A DNA stretch of 64,000 bases from Colwellia sp. (GTDB taxonomy: Bacteria; Pseudomonadota; Gammaproteobacteria; Enterobacterales; Alteromonadaceae), in contig NZ_JABSPA010000001.1 of NCBI RefSeq assembly GCF_013214175.1, positions 670,619 through 734,618 on the forward strand. The letters run 5' to 3'. A model generated the notes under the pieces. It worked only from the letters and a program-made list of their open reading frames with translations. It had not been told where the DNA came from and did no database searches. Positions 27,537 to 36,278 of this stretch are shown here, one piece after another (the stretch's first letter is position 1; every line of letters starts with the position of its first letter). The translations under genes and the position numbers were made by a program.

Positions 27537-27743
27537 TTATTTATACCAAATACTTACCACAATTGTTGATGGTTGAAAGGAACCAGCACTTTGAGATTGG
27601 GTGATATTATGAATTTTGATATTTGGTTGTGTGGCTAGCCAAAGATTAATTTCGCCTTCTAAACCTTGATCGGTTGCGACATCGGATTTAGGCAGAAAAC
27701 CTATCTTTGCCCGCAAAATTTTAGTAAATATTTTAACTTCCAT
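27537..27743 (-). CDS. Small hypothetical protein
   Basis: 68 residues, MEVKIFTKILRAK at the start and STIVVSIWYK at the end. A fair ribosome site (aaggccatattATG) supports expression. It has no membrane segment or recognisable motif; the alternating pattern (NIKIHNITQSQ.. TIVVSIWY) suggests a small alpha/beta fold. It lies alone between the hydrolase and GNAT genes. Whether it is conserved would decide if it is real. Confidence 0.55.
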   Translation of the reverse strand: MEVKIFTKILRAKIGFLPKSDVATDQGLEGEINLWLATQPNIKIHNITQSQSAGSFQPSTIVVSIWYK

Positions 27744-27834
27744 AATATGGCCTTATTAAAAGAGTGTTCAGTAAGTTAGTGTTAAATTGGTAAAATTTTT
27801 CTTGAATAAATGGTGCCGCTTAATTTAATTTATT

Positions 27835-28815
27835 TTAATTGTCATAGGACTTTATAATCCATAGTTGCATTAATTTGGCCGCTTCTTCACTCAATGGCAA
27901 ATTTAGATGTTTAGTGTTTTTCACAAGGTGAAAGTCAGCATGCGGGGCATTAATTTCTAGTACTTTTTTAAACTCATTTGGATAAAAGGCCTCATCTAAT
28001 TCACCCACTAGCAGCAGCATTGGACTTTTGTAGTTTGATAAATCAGTAGCATATGATTGTGGCGAAAAAGACTCATTTAACTGATAACTATAACTTTCTA
28101 ATTGCAGTTCACCTGCGACTTTCGTTGGACGGTTAAAGAAGAGTACCTGATAGTGATTTAAAAAAGTGATGCCTATGTTATTAAGCATGGCTAATCCAGC
28201 GTAACGAAGCTTGGCCACTTGTACCCAGCCGCCTGAGTTTTTCCTAACAGTGGGTGCTTGATAACCTAAATAAGGGGCTAAAAGAATAGCGCCATCAAAT
28301 TGATTTAGATTATTACCGCCATACTTAACCGCAAGCCCACCGCCAGAAGAATGCCCAGCTAATATGACTTTCGCGTTGGCATAGGATGACTTTATATGGC
28401 TAATTAAATCTTCGAGATCATGTTCAAGCTGGCCAAGGTAATTAATATCGCCCGGGGTAGAGCCTCGTGAATAACCATGGCCACGTAGATCGGGGATGAT
28501 AACGGTAATATTTAATTCAGTATTTAGTTTTTTAGCTAAGGGGATTAAATATCTTCCCTCTGTCCCTGAGCCATGTAGTAAAACAATAGTTTCAGCAGAG
28601 CTACCTCGAATATACCGGTAAAACAACTTGCTATTGTCTCTTGCCTTATAGTACTGTTCGTTTATTGACGTAACCGAAAAATCGTTTTGTGCGATAGCAT
28701 CAAAGTCCAATCCTCCCTCAGGCTGTACACGTTTTATCGGAAGAAAGACAAAAGTAAAGGCCATTAACAAATAGATTAAAGCTGACACCACTAAGCAAAT
28801 AATTACTATACGCAC
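27835..28815 (-). CDS. Membrane-anchored alpha/beta hydrolase (lysophospholipase-like)
   Basis: 326 residues from a GTG start with AAGGACA upstream. An N-terminal hydrophobic segment (IVIICLVVSALIYLLMAFTFVFL) is a membrane anchor or signal. The hydrolase fold shows VLLHGSGTEGRYL (oxyanion loop), the nucleophile in LAGHSSGGGLAV, the acid in VGELDEAF and the His in KNTKHLNLP, so the Ser-Asp-His triad is intact. Closest in style to lysophospholipases and monoacylglycerol lipases; the substrate is unknown. It is probably monocistronic. Confidence 0.88.
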   Translation of the reverse strand: MRIVIICLVVSALIYLLMAFTFVFLPIKRVQPEGGLDFDAIAQNDFSVTSINEQYYKARDNSKLFYRYIRGSSAETIVLLHGSGTEGRYLIPLAKKLNTELNITVIIPDLRGHGYSRGSTPGDINYLGQLEHDLEDLISHIKSSYANAKVILAGHSSGGGLAVKYGGNNLNQFDGAILLAPYLGYQAPTVRKNSGGWVQVAKLRYAGLAMLNNIGITFLNHYQVLFFNRPTKVAGELQLESYSYQLNESFSPQSYATDLSNYKSPMLLLVGELDEAFYPNEFKKVLEINAPHADFHLVKNTKHLNLPLSEEAAKLMQLWIIKSYDN

Positions 28816-28888
28816 AAAGTGTCCTTTTGGTTGAAATCATCACCGTATATAATTGCTGCATTTGCTTGTAAGCAATACCGAGCACTAA

Positions 28889-29104
28889 CTATTTTGATAT
28901 AAAAGATTTAGCGTGACTAACTAAGCGATTTTTAACTCGAGATGTTAAACCTAAACTTATCAGGCCAGATGAAAATACCGAGATAAATATAATACTTTTG
29001 ATAATTTTAGCGCCGGTGAATAAAGCGAAGAGTATTAATAAAGCTGCATAGCTTACGCCAATTAAACCTAAGAAAAGACACATCCCTTTAATATCGTTAT
29101 TCAT
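28889..29104 (-). CDS. Small two-helix membrane protein
   Basis: 71 residues, almost entirely two membrane helices (GMCLFLGLIGVSYAALLILF and IIKSIIFISVFSSGLISLGL) with a basic C-terminus (RVKNRLVSHAKSF). AAGGA lies 6 bases before the ATG. No family recognised. Same strand as the hydrolase downstream, with a 73-base gap, so they may be co-transcribed. Confidence 0.6.
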   Translation of the reverse strand: MNNDIKGMCLFLGLIGVSYAALLILFALFTGAKIIKSIIFISVFSSGLISLGLTSRVKNRLVSHAKSFISK

Positions 29105-29258
29105 AATATTCCTTTAATGGTAGATAAACACTTACCTTGATATTAACCTAAAAATTTGCAAGGCACTAAACATAATGATTATTGCTAACGTGGCAACTGT
29201 TGCCTGTAAGTTATTTAATGACCTTATTCTAGGTCATTAAGAGGTAATTAATTACTAA

Positions 29259-29582
29259 TTAAGCGAGGAAATTCACTTCCATCATATCGACTATTTGGTT
29301 GATGCTAATGTCTTTTAAGGCATGTTCGGTTGAAGAGTGGACTACACCTGCTTTATCACCTAAGGCAATGTCAACCGTATCAGGCTTACTATCATGCAGC
29401 ACCAATACCATTTTCTTATCCATTGTGATGCAATCAATCGTTATCGCATCGGCGTTCATGCCTTGTTTACGTAATGTTTTATCCATTATGCCCATCAAGG
29501 TATCTACATGTTTGTTACGGTCATAAAATAAATCATTGGCTTGGGCTACTATATCAGCGAGTTTTTTTAAGGATTCTTTCAT
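29259..29582 (-). CDS. Hypothetical cytoplasmic protein
   Basis: 107 residues with a helical N-terminal half (SLKKLADIVAQANDLFYDRN) and a beta-rich C-terminal half (ITIDCITMDKKMVLVLHD, VDIALGDKAG). No signal, membrane segment or catalytic motif is visible and I do not recognise the family. Amino-acid composition and continuous frame argue that it is real. It is a single gene, with an aatgacct/aggtcatt hairpin just downstream at 29217-29238. Confidence 0.65.
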   Translation of the reverse strand: MKESLKKLADIVAQANDLFYDRNKHVDTLMGIMDKTLRKQGMNADAITIDCITMDKKMVLVLHDSKPDTVDIALGDKAGVVHSSTEHALKDISINQIVDMMEVNFLA

Positions 29583-29710
29583 TTTATTCTTATTAGTAGG
29601 GTGGTTGAACGGGCAGTAATTTGGCTACTGTAAACTAGAGTACAGGTAAAATCTATCTACAAGTTATGTGTCATTGACCTTGGTGGCAACTGAGCATGAC
29701 AGTTCATTTA

Positions 29711-29740
29711 CCTTGCTGTACCTTGCTGTACCTTGCTGTA
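29711..29740. repeat. Three perfect copies of a 10-bp tandem repeat
   Basis: The unit ccttgctgta is repeated three times, followed by a diverged fourth unit (cgttgattta), about 85 bases before the M28 peptidase start. It may be a slippage-prone tract in the promoter region of that gene. Confidence 0.9.
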
Positions 29741-29825
29741 CGTTGATTTACATATCGAAGCTGGTTAGTTGTTTTGAGAACATTTATACTTCGGCCATCT
29801 TTTTCACTGTATAAGTATAATTATT

Positions 29826-31469
29826 ATGATAAAAAAAATTGCATTATCACTTCTTTCAGCCGCAGTGCTGGTAGGTTGTGTGGCAACTACCTCTGACGAC
29901 TCTTCACCAGTTAGCTCCTCACAAGACATTAGCGCAAGCTACGACAGTATTAATACCGCGCAATTAATTGAACATGTAAAAGTGTTATCTTCAGATGAAT
30001 TTGGTGGTCGTGCGCCATCTAGTGAAGGTGAAAAGCTTACTCTTGCCTATTTAACTGAGCAGTTTAAAGCTTTAGGCTTTCAACCTGGCAATGGTGATAG
30101 CTTCTTACAAGAAGTACCATTAGTGTCAATTGAAGCCTCAACTGATATGAGCTTAGTCATTGGTGGTAAAAGCTACCAACAAGGCACTGACATGGTTATG
30201 GGCAGTGCTCGCATCAGTGAATTAGAACAACTTAAAAATTCTGAGCTTGTTTTTGTTGGTTATGGTATTAATGCACCGGAATATAACTGGAATGATTATA
30301 AAGATCTTGATGTTAAGGGTAAAACGGTTGTTATCTTAGTGAACGACCCTGGTTTTGCTACGCAAGATCCTGAATTATTTACTGGTAATGCCATGACCTA
30401 TTATGGTCGTTGGACATACAAGTATGAAGAAGCAAGTCGTCAAGGCGCTGAAGGGGCAATTATCATTCATGAAACTGCACCCGCATCTTACGGTTGGTCA
30501 GTAGTTAAAAACTCTTGGACAGGGCCACAATTTAGCTTTCAACGTGAAGACTTAAATAAAGGTCGTGTTGCCGTTGAAGGTTGGATTAACAGCGATGTTG
30601 CTACTGAGTTATTTGCTAAAGCGGGTTTAGACTTTGCTGAAATGAAAGAACTTGCTGCACAAGGTAGTTTCAATGTTGATATGGGTGACTTAGATGCCTC
30701 TATTACGGTTAAAAACACCATCAAAAATTCAATATCATATAACTTTATCGCTACCTTACCAGGTACTATAAAAGCGGATGAACATATTTTATATTCTGCT
30801 CATTGGGATCACTTAGGTACTGATTTAACTAAAGAAGGCGACCAAATTTATAATGGCGCTCGTGACAATGCTACGGGTACTGCTGCGTTAATTGAAGTTG
30901 CTGAAGCATTTGCTAAGTTACCGAATCCTCTTGACCGCTCTGTTACCTTTTTAGCGGTAACGGCAGAAGAGCAGGGTTTACTTGGCTCAAAATTCTATGC
31001 CGCAAACCCTATTATCCCAGCAGCTAAAACTGTTGCTAATATTAATATGGATGCATTGAACGTAAATGGTAGAAGTGCAGATGTTGCTGTTTATGGTTTA
31101 GGCCAATCAGAGCTTGATAACTTTTTGACAAAAGCAGCAGCAAAGCAAAATCGCGTAATTTCTGGTGATCCTAGACCTGCAGCAGGTATTTACTACCGCT
31201 CTGATCACTTTGCTTTTGCTAACGTAGGTATTCCAGCGTTATACGCAAAAGGTGGTGCTGTGCCAGCCGACCAAGCGACAGCTGATTTACGTGCTAAATT
31301 AGATCCAATTCTAGCCAAGTGTTACCACGGTCTTTGTGACCAATACAGTGACGATTGGGACTTAACAGGCGCTGTTGAAGATATGCAATTATTCTTTGAA
31401 ATTGGTGTTGAGTTATCTGAGGCTAACGTTTGGCCACAGTGGAGCAAAACCTCTGAATTTTCACGTTAA
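29826..31469 (+). CDS. M28 family zinc aminopeptidase, lipoprotein
   Basis: 547 residues. A signal peptide ends in the lipobox LVGC (Cys18), so it is likely lipid-anchored. A PA domain insert lies at about 130-280. The peptidase domain has all M28 metal ligands: SAHWDHLG (His-x-Asp), GARDNATGTAAL (bridging Asp), VTAEEQGLLG (catalytic and ligand Glu), INMDALN (Asp) and YRSDHFAFANVGIPAL (His). It removes amino-terminal residues from peptides in the periplasm or outside the cell. The ribosome site is weak. Convergent with the LysR gene, with a terminator between them. Confidence 0.94.
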   Translation: MIKKIALSLLSAAVLVGCVATTSDDSSPVSSSQDISASYDSINTAQLIEHVKVLSSDEFGGRAPSSEGEKLTLAYLTEQFKALGFQPGNGDSFLQEVPLVSIEASTDMSLVIGGKSYQQGTDMVMGSARISELEQLKNSELVFVGYGINAPEYNWNDYKDLDVKGKTVVILVNDPGFATQDPELFTGNAMTYYGRWTYKYEEASRQGAEGAIIIHETAPASYGWSVVKNSWTGPQFSFQREDLNKGRVAVEGWINSDVATELFAKAGLDFAEMKELAAQGSFNVDMGDLDASITVKNTIKNSISYNFIATLPGTIKADEHILYSAHWDHLGTDLTKEGDQIYNGARDNATGTAALIEVAEAFAKLPNPLDRSVTFLAVTAEEQGLLGSKFYAANPIIPAAKTVANINMDALNVNGRSADVAVYGLGQSELDNFLTKAAAKQNRVISGDPRPAAGIYYRSDHFAFANVGIPALYAKGGAVPADQATADLRAKLDPILAKCYHGLCDQYSDDWDLTGAVEDMQLFFEIGVELSEANVWPQWSKTSEFSR

Positions 31470-31543
31470 TAATAGCGAAAGTAGTCTCGTTAAAAGCGAT
31501 GTTATTTGCTAGTTGTCTATCTATAGATAACTAGAGCTAGATA

Positions 31544-31573
31544 TAAAGCCTTTGTTTATCAAAGGCTTTTTTA
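31544..31573. terminator. Rho-independent terminator between M28 and LysR genes
   Basis: Arms aaagcctttg and caaaggcttt around a 5-base loop, followed by T run tttttta. Convergent genes on both sides. Confidence 0.85.
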
Positions 31574-31604
31574 TGCTTGTCATTCTATTAACAGACTAAG
31601 GTTA

Positions 31605-32522
31605 TTATTCACTGTACTTTTTTGCTATTTGATTAAAGAGCTCTCTAAACCATTTATGGCTAGGATCATTGCTGCGTGAAGGGTGCCAATAAATGGCAAC
31701 CTTTACCGGCTCTTGTAAAAAGTTGGCTTTAAGCTGTTTGAGTTTATGTGAATTAATACATTGTTCAACTAATGTTTTCGGCAAGAGCGCAAGGTAATCG
31801 TTTAGTTCAACCACTGGCCACATTTCCATAATACTACTGACTTGCCACGCCACTTGCCGTTTACTCAGTAACTCTTTATCTTTAAGATTTATCCCTTCTA
31901 GGTAGCCAACTTTTTTATCAAGTTGAGCGAGAGTCACATGGCGTTCATGTAAAAATTCATCAGCTGAAATAGTATCACCAATGAGTCTTGGGTGATCTTT
32001 GCGGCACATTACACATAAAGTATCTGCCATGATAATTTTGCAGTTAAGGTGTGATGTTTGATCCGAATACGCCTCGATAATCAAATCGTAATGTTGAGAG
32101 CGAAGCATATCGGTTTGATCTTGATTATTCAGCGGTTCAACCTTCACACTTGCCAAGGGCGCTTCACGACTCATAATTGCTGACAACTCAGATAATATGG
32201 TGGAACCAAGGACATTGATCGCCGAAATTACAAATTGTTTATTACATTTTAATGGCTCAAATTTTTTGAATTCAGGGGTCATATAAGCGATGTTTTCAAC
32301 CGCACTTGCTAATGTCGGATAAATATCTAAGGCGAACTGTGTTGGTTCAACCCCATGACTACCACGAATAAACAACGCATCTTTAAATACTTCTTTTAGC
32401 CGAATCACCCCTTGGCTGACGGCTGACTGACTGATGCCTAAACGTTTTGCTGCTTTGGTGTAATTTTTTTCTTCAACTACAGCGACAAATGTGGGAATTA
32501 AACTGTAATCTGAATGCTTCAT
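31605..32522 (-). CDS. LysR family transcriptional regulator
   Basis: 305 residues. N-terminal winged helix-turn-helix (KNYTKAAKRLGISQSAVSQG, about residues 19-38) followed by FKDALFIRGSHGVEPT and a periplasmic-binding-like effector domain. LysR proteins usually control a divergent neighbour; here that is the DUF3302-like/HlyD pair starting at 32730, which makes it the likely target. The effector is unknown. Ribosome site agaagag precedes the ATG. Confidence 0.92.
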   Translation of the reverse strand: MKHSDYSLIPTFVAVVEEKNYTKAAKRLGISQSAVSQGVIRLKEVFKDALFIRGSHGVEPTQFALDIYPTLASAVENIAYMTPEFKKFEPLKCNKQFVISAINVLGSTILSELSAIMSREAPLASVKVEPLNNQDQTDMLRSQHYDLIIEAYSDQTSHLNCKIIMADTLCVMCRKDHPRLIGDTISADEFLHERHVTLAQLDKKVGYLEGINLKDKELLSKRQVAWQVSSIMEMWPVVELNDYLALLPKTLVEQCINSHKLKQLKANFLQEPVKVAIYWHPSRSNDPSHKWFRELFNQIAKKYSE

Positions 32523-32729
32523 CTCTTCTAACCAACCCAGTAAGTACCTAGTGATATAAATTAACTTATATCATATATCAGCTAACTTCTGGTTTTTTTA
32601 TTTATCATGGCGATCTTGAATATTGGATATACCAACAGAGGTAATTATAAAAAAATCTATCATGACTTTATCGATATTGATATCGATGGTAACTCCTCAT
32701 ACGGGCACAACATCGGCAGAGGAAATAAC

Positions 32730-33251
32730 ATGAATTTATTAAAGGCTATGTTTCGAGTAATTGGGATTATAGCTAAAATTTTATTCAAATTTAGCTGCTT
32801 TATGTCAGTGATGTTAGCTGGCGCATATTTATTTGCACCTATGGGTATCATTAACTCTAAAAATATTGATTTAAGCAGCTTCAGCAACACGCCTAATGAC
32901 ACTATGATGTTGCTGTTTAACTCAGAGTACTTCAGCGGCTACTTATTCTCAGTAACCATCGCCCTGGTTGTCTTTATTGCTTACATATTATGGGACTTAC
33001 ATGAAATTGCCCTGCATAAAGCGAAAGAGAAAAAGAGTTCTCATATTCAATTAGTCTTTGCACTATCTCTTTGTGGTCTTTTCATACACAAAGTTTGGTG
33101 GGTATTAGCGATAATTATTGCTTTTGCTAACTGGGAACAGCTAGGTGCCTCGATAAGTAATATTCTACGGAATAGCCGCTCAAATACGAAGCCAACTAAG
33201 GAAGTTGAAGCTACGGGCAATAATCCCATTAAAACGGAGATTAAATCATGA
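32730..33251 (+). CDS. DUF3302-like inner membrane protein paired with HlyD
   Basis: 173 residues from the ATG at 32730, which has a good AGAGGAAAtaac ribosome site; the longer frame back to 32607 lacks one and adds an unconserved stretch. There are four hydrophobic segments, the last pair with the layout 'WDLHEIALHKA..' then WWVLAIIIAFANW, similar in position to the HDIPYEIA and WPFLWIWA elements of YibI/YiaW (DUF3302). It overlaps the HlyD gene by 4 bases, as YibI-YibH and YiaW-YiaV are paired. Assignment to DUF3302 rests on this layout and context, and the N-terminal part is longer than in those proteins. Confidence 0.6.
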   Translation: MNLLKAMFRVIGIIAKILFKFSCFMSVMLAGAYLFAPMGIINSKNIDLSSFSNTPNDTMMLLFNSEYFSGYLFSVTIALVVFIAYILWDLHEIALHKAKEKKSSHIQLVFALSLCGLFIHKVWWVLAIIIAFANWEQLGASISNILRNSRSNTKPTKEVEATGNNPIKTEIKS

Positions 33252-34237
33252 AAGAAGTCATGATCCCTTATATTTTGTTGATGTGGATTTTAGTCTCAAC
33301 AGGGGCAATTAGGTGGTCACTAAAAAGTGCTTTTTGGATGATTTCCGGCGGCGTCTTTATTTTAGTGGTATTAGGTGTGCTCTCACGTTTATGGGCACCT
33401 GTTGATTTGACTTCCTCATCTACCATCAAGGCACCACATGCGGTGTTATCGCCTTTATTGGGTGAAGAAATAAAGCAAATATATGTTGAGCATAATCAGT
33501 TTGTTCACAAAGGTGAGGTTATCTATACCTTGGTTGACACCAATTCAAGTGCAGACTTAGAAAATATTCGTGCTTCAATTGTCACACAAGAGGAGTCTAT
33601 TGCGCAGATGTTACGTGATATAAAACGTGCGAAGATTTCTCCAGATATATTTAATGAACGTGATGTTGAGAATTACCATTCACAGTTAAGAATTGCAAAA
33701 TCAAACTTAACTTCGCTGCATGCAGATTTCAAAAGAGTTGAGTTTGAACAAGAAAGAAAAACAATTCGAGCACCTTTCGATGGCCAAATATCCGTAGTGA
33801 ATGTTGCCAACGGTAGCCGTATGGGCAACATGCACATTTATGATACCTCGCGTAAGTTTTTAGAAATGCGCATTCCTGATCAAACGTATCGGTATGTAAA
33901 ACCAGGTCAATTTGCTGAGTTTTATGTTGATGCCTATCCGGGGGAAATATTTCGCGCTAAGGTGCATAGTTTTACTACGGGTACAGGGGAAGCTTCAATA
34001 TCACCAATGCAAGGACCACAGAGTGTTAGACAGCATGTCGGTTCAAATACCAGTAGCCATGGCCGTACCGTAATACTCGAAATTATTGAGCCAGAAGGAA
34101 AAATCATTCCCATTGGCGCAACGGGCTCGGCATGGATTTCTGCTAAAAAGCCTCATGCATTCTTTGGCTTTATTGATGTGATTGGTGCCGCTACCGTGCG
34201 ACTTAATTCTTACAAGTCATACTTAAATGCGATGTAA
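33248..34237 (+). CDS. HlyD/EmrA-family membrane fusion protein (YibH-like)
   Basis: 329 residues. Two hydrophobic stretches near the N-terminus (about 8-22 and 30-50) anchor it in the inner membrane. The biotinyl-lipoyl half-motifs flank a coiled coil: IKQIYVEHNQFVHKGEVIY before, and IRAPFDGQISVVNVANGS after. It bridges an inner-membrane transporter to an outer-membrane channel in typical systems, but no MFS, ABC or TolC gene adjoins it. The start overlaps the previous stop (ATGA). Probably controlled by the divergent LysR protein. Confidence 0.88.
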   Translation: MKEVMIPYILLMWILVSTGAIRWSLKSAFWMISGGVFILVVLGVLSRLWAPVDLTSSSTIKAPHAVLSPLLGEEIKQIYVEHNQFVHKGEVIYTLVDTNSSADLENIRASIVTQEESIAQMLRDIKRAKISPDIFNERDVENYHSQLRIAKSNLTSLHADFKRVEFEQERKTIRAPFDGQISVVNVANGSRMGNMHIYDTSRKFLEMRIPDQTYRYVKPGQFAEFYVDAYPGEIFRAKVHSFTTGTGEASISPMQGPQSVRQHVGSNTSSHGRTVILEIIEPEGKIIPIGATGSAWISAKKPHAFFGFIDVIGAATVRLNSYKSYLNAM

Positions 34238-34303
34238 AAGTGTCATACACAGGTGTTAAGTTAAGCTAAGTTCAATGATTTGAAAAGAATGTGTTTTTTA
34301 TGA

Positions 34304-34334
34304 TAAGTGGTAGTAAGCACTACTGCTTTTTTAT
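34304..34334. terminator. Terminator after the HlyD gene
   Basis: A hairpin agtggtagt-aagc-actactgct, nine pairs with two wobble pairs on the RNA, is followed by T6. It is between convergent genes. Confidence 0.75.
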
Positions 34335-34355
34335 TGCTGTTTTAGCAGGGTAGGC

Positions 34356-34823
34356 TTATTGACAAATGCCTGCCATATTGGCTTGGGTCAATTTCTGTAG
34401 ATCTTGTGGACTTAACTCTATTTCTAAACCTCTTTTACCCGCGCTGATATAAATCGTCGGGAATTGCTGTGCCGATGCATCAATAAATGTTTTTAGGCGC
34501 TTTTTTTGTCCAAGTGGGCTAACACCACCAAGCACATAGCCGGTTGAGCGCTCAACATCAGCTTTATCTGCCATAGTGGCCTTTTTCGCACTACATGCTT
34601 TGGCAATTAACTTCATACTTAACATTGCTGACACAGGCAGCACAGCTACAACCAAGGCTTTCCTATCAATACTTACCACTAAGGTCTTAAAAACTCTATC
34701 GGTGGCAATGCCAAGCTTTTGTGCAGCTTCATCACCATAAGACTCAGCGGTAGCATCATGTTGGTATTCATGCACTTTATAAATCACTTTGTTTTGTTTG
34801 GCGGTATTTATTGCGGGAGTCAT
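34356..34823 (-). CDS. ybaK: Cys-tRNA(Pro)/Cys-tRNA(Cys) deacylase YbaK
   Basis: 155 residues, the family length. YbaK hydrolyses Cys mischarged on tRNA(Pro). The conserved N-terminal HEYQHDATAESYGDEAA, the KTLVVSIDRKALVVAVLPVS core, the catalytic-loop Lys and GGVSPLG motif and the ending KRGLEIELSPQDL are all present. It is a single gene on the minus strand preceded by a very AT-rich non-coding stretch. Confidence 0.93.
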   Translation of the reverse strand: MTPAINTAKQNKVIYKVHEYQHDATAESYGDEAAQKLGIATDRVFKTLVVSIDRKALVVAVLPVSAMLSMKLIAKACSAKKATMADKADVERSTGYVLGGVSPLGQKKRLKTFIDASAQQFPTIYISAGKRGLEIELSPQDLQKLTQANMAGICQ

Positions 34824-35343
34824 GGAAGTCTCTTATCTTTTGATTAAACTTGTGATTTTCTTTGAAATTTATCTTTATTTATTGTTAAAAAAAATAGACA
34901 ATAAAAAACATAAAATAAACTCCCTAGCAGGAAAATACAAGTTGTTAATCCTGTTAATGGGCAAGGTGATTCAGCAAACTAAGTGGTGTGAAAAATGTCT
35001 AACAACGTAAATATAAAAGGAATTAACTCAGTTTTATTTGTTTGCATGGGTATAAGAAGCCATTAAGCAACCCCTTTATTTTTAATGGGCTGTAGAGCAG
35101 TCCCTAAGTTGTACTCTACCTTTTCCCTAAACCTGATATTACTTGAACTTCTTATATCTAAATTAACATGTTAGCTGTATTTTACATTGACAGACTAGGA
35201 AATTGTCGTCAACTTAACAATTTTCAAGCGAGTGTATTCCGGCACAGAAACTCTATTCATAAAGAAGTACTTAAAGGCGGCACATTGACTGAACCTAATA
35301 CTGCTGCAACTGTCTTGCTGCTACCGTTGAAAAATACTATGCT
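34824..35343. other. AT-rich gene-poor stretch upstream of ybaK
   Basis: 520 bases. It should hold the ybaK promoter. The small frames 34789-35010 and 35168-35350 have no ribosome site and unconvincing composition. I see no repeat or RNA gene here. Confidence 0.5.
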
Positions 35344-35556
35344 CTATTGATGTTTCAGCTTAACTATAGAGGTATGAACGTCAGCCTGACCAAGGTAGAG
35401 AATATCATCCTCGTAAGATATTATTCTTTTGTATAATGCACGATCCTTAGTTTTAGCTATTAATTCACCCGTTTCTATACCCACAATATGTGTTTGATCA
35501 TCAACACTATGCCAGTGAAAAATTTTACCCTGATGTTCAAATAATTGCTTTTTCAT
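35344..35556 (-). CDS. Small hypothetical protein
   Basis: 70 residues, MKKQLFEHQGKIFHWHSVDD at the start, beta-rich throughout (THIVGIETGELIAKTKD). No membrane segment or known motif. The composition looks like a real protein, perhaps a small beta-barrel. It is divergent from the interrupted gene at 35594. The ribosome site is weak, so expression is uncertain. Confidence 0.5.
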   Translation of the reverse strand: MKKQLFEHQGKIFHWHSVDDQTHIVGIETGELIAKTKDRALYKRIISYEDDILYLGQADVHTSIVKLKHQ

Positions 35557-35593
35557 AATTGGCTTTGCTACTTTTTCACGTTTCTAATTAACG

Positions 35594-35983
35594 ATGGAGC
35601 CGGATAAATTGTCTACAAATAAACAACCATGTTTACTTGGAAAAGCTCTCTCACCTTGTGTTACTAACGTTTTAAAGGAACTGTTCTCTGCTGAAAATGG
35701 CGTTTTCTCCCTCGGCAATCATACATTGATTATTAGAAACTGATTCAATGGTTTTTCTATCAGTGCAGGGCTAAGTGAGCAACTACCTGAGGAGATTAAA
35801 AAGCGTTATTTTGGGGCAGGAGAAAGAGGGTTGTTATTTATCGCTTTTCTTAGTGAAATAACGAACTACATTCTCGATGATTTGTCGGTTACAGAAGATG
35901 ATTTTTTAGATATATTTGGTTTACCCAAAACTGCATATTTTGCAGAATCGACTTTTGATAGTTGGGCTGATTTGATTTCATAA
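35594..35983 (+). pseudogene. Hypothetical gene interrupted by one in-frame TGA
   Basis: From ATG 35594 the frame reads MEPDKLSTNKQPCLLGKALS and on to FSLGNHTLIIRN, then TGA at 35741-35743, then continues in the same frame FNGFSISAGLSEQLPEE and FLDIFGLPKTAYFAEST to TAA at 35981-35983. In total there are 129 codons with a single stop, directly followed by a terminator. The most economical reading is a Trp codon (TGG) changed to TGA. Nothing supports selenocysteine: no redox motif. The family is not recognised. Both halves have coding-like composition, which suggests recent inactivation or a sequencing error. Confidence 0.7.
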
Positions 35984-35987
35984 AAAC

Positions 35988-36013
35988 TAACGGGAGCTTC
36001 TGCTCCCGTTTTC
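35988..36013 (+). terminator. Terminator after the interrupted gene
   Basis: A hairpin acgggagc-ttct-gctcccgt is followed by tttcttg. Its placement right after the TAA supports the idea that the interrupted frame was a functional gene. Confidence 0.8.
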
Positions 36014-36278
36014 TTGTGACTTAGTTAATATAAAAATCGAATGATATGTGATCGAATAGGTCATTTAAACCACTAATAATAGTGGGCAATAAATATTTAT
36101 TGATCAAAAGTAAAACTTACCACATATAACCTTTAATTATAGTTGATAACTCTAATTGATTATCAGACAATCAGAGTATATTCAAATAGTTAAACGTTCA
36201 TAACTACTTTTCTATAATAAAAAACCTTACATAAGTGTCTTTAGAGATACTCAAATTAATTTAATTCAGGAGTCAGGG

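Noticed and set aside
35168-35350. 60-codon plus-strand frame upstream of the small hypothetical gene
   Set aside because: No ribosome site and no features; its end overlaps the better-supported minus-strand frame.
35741-35743. Selenocysteine at the in-frame TGA
   Set aside because: No redox-type motif surrounds it and no selenoprotein family is recognised; a Trp-to-stop change is simpler.
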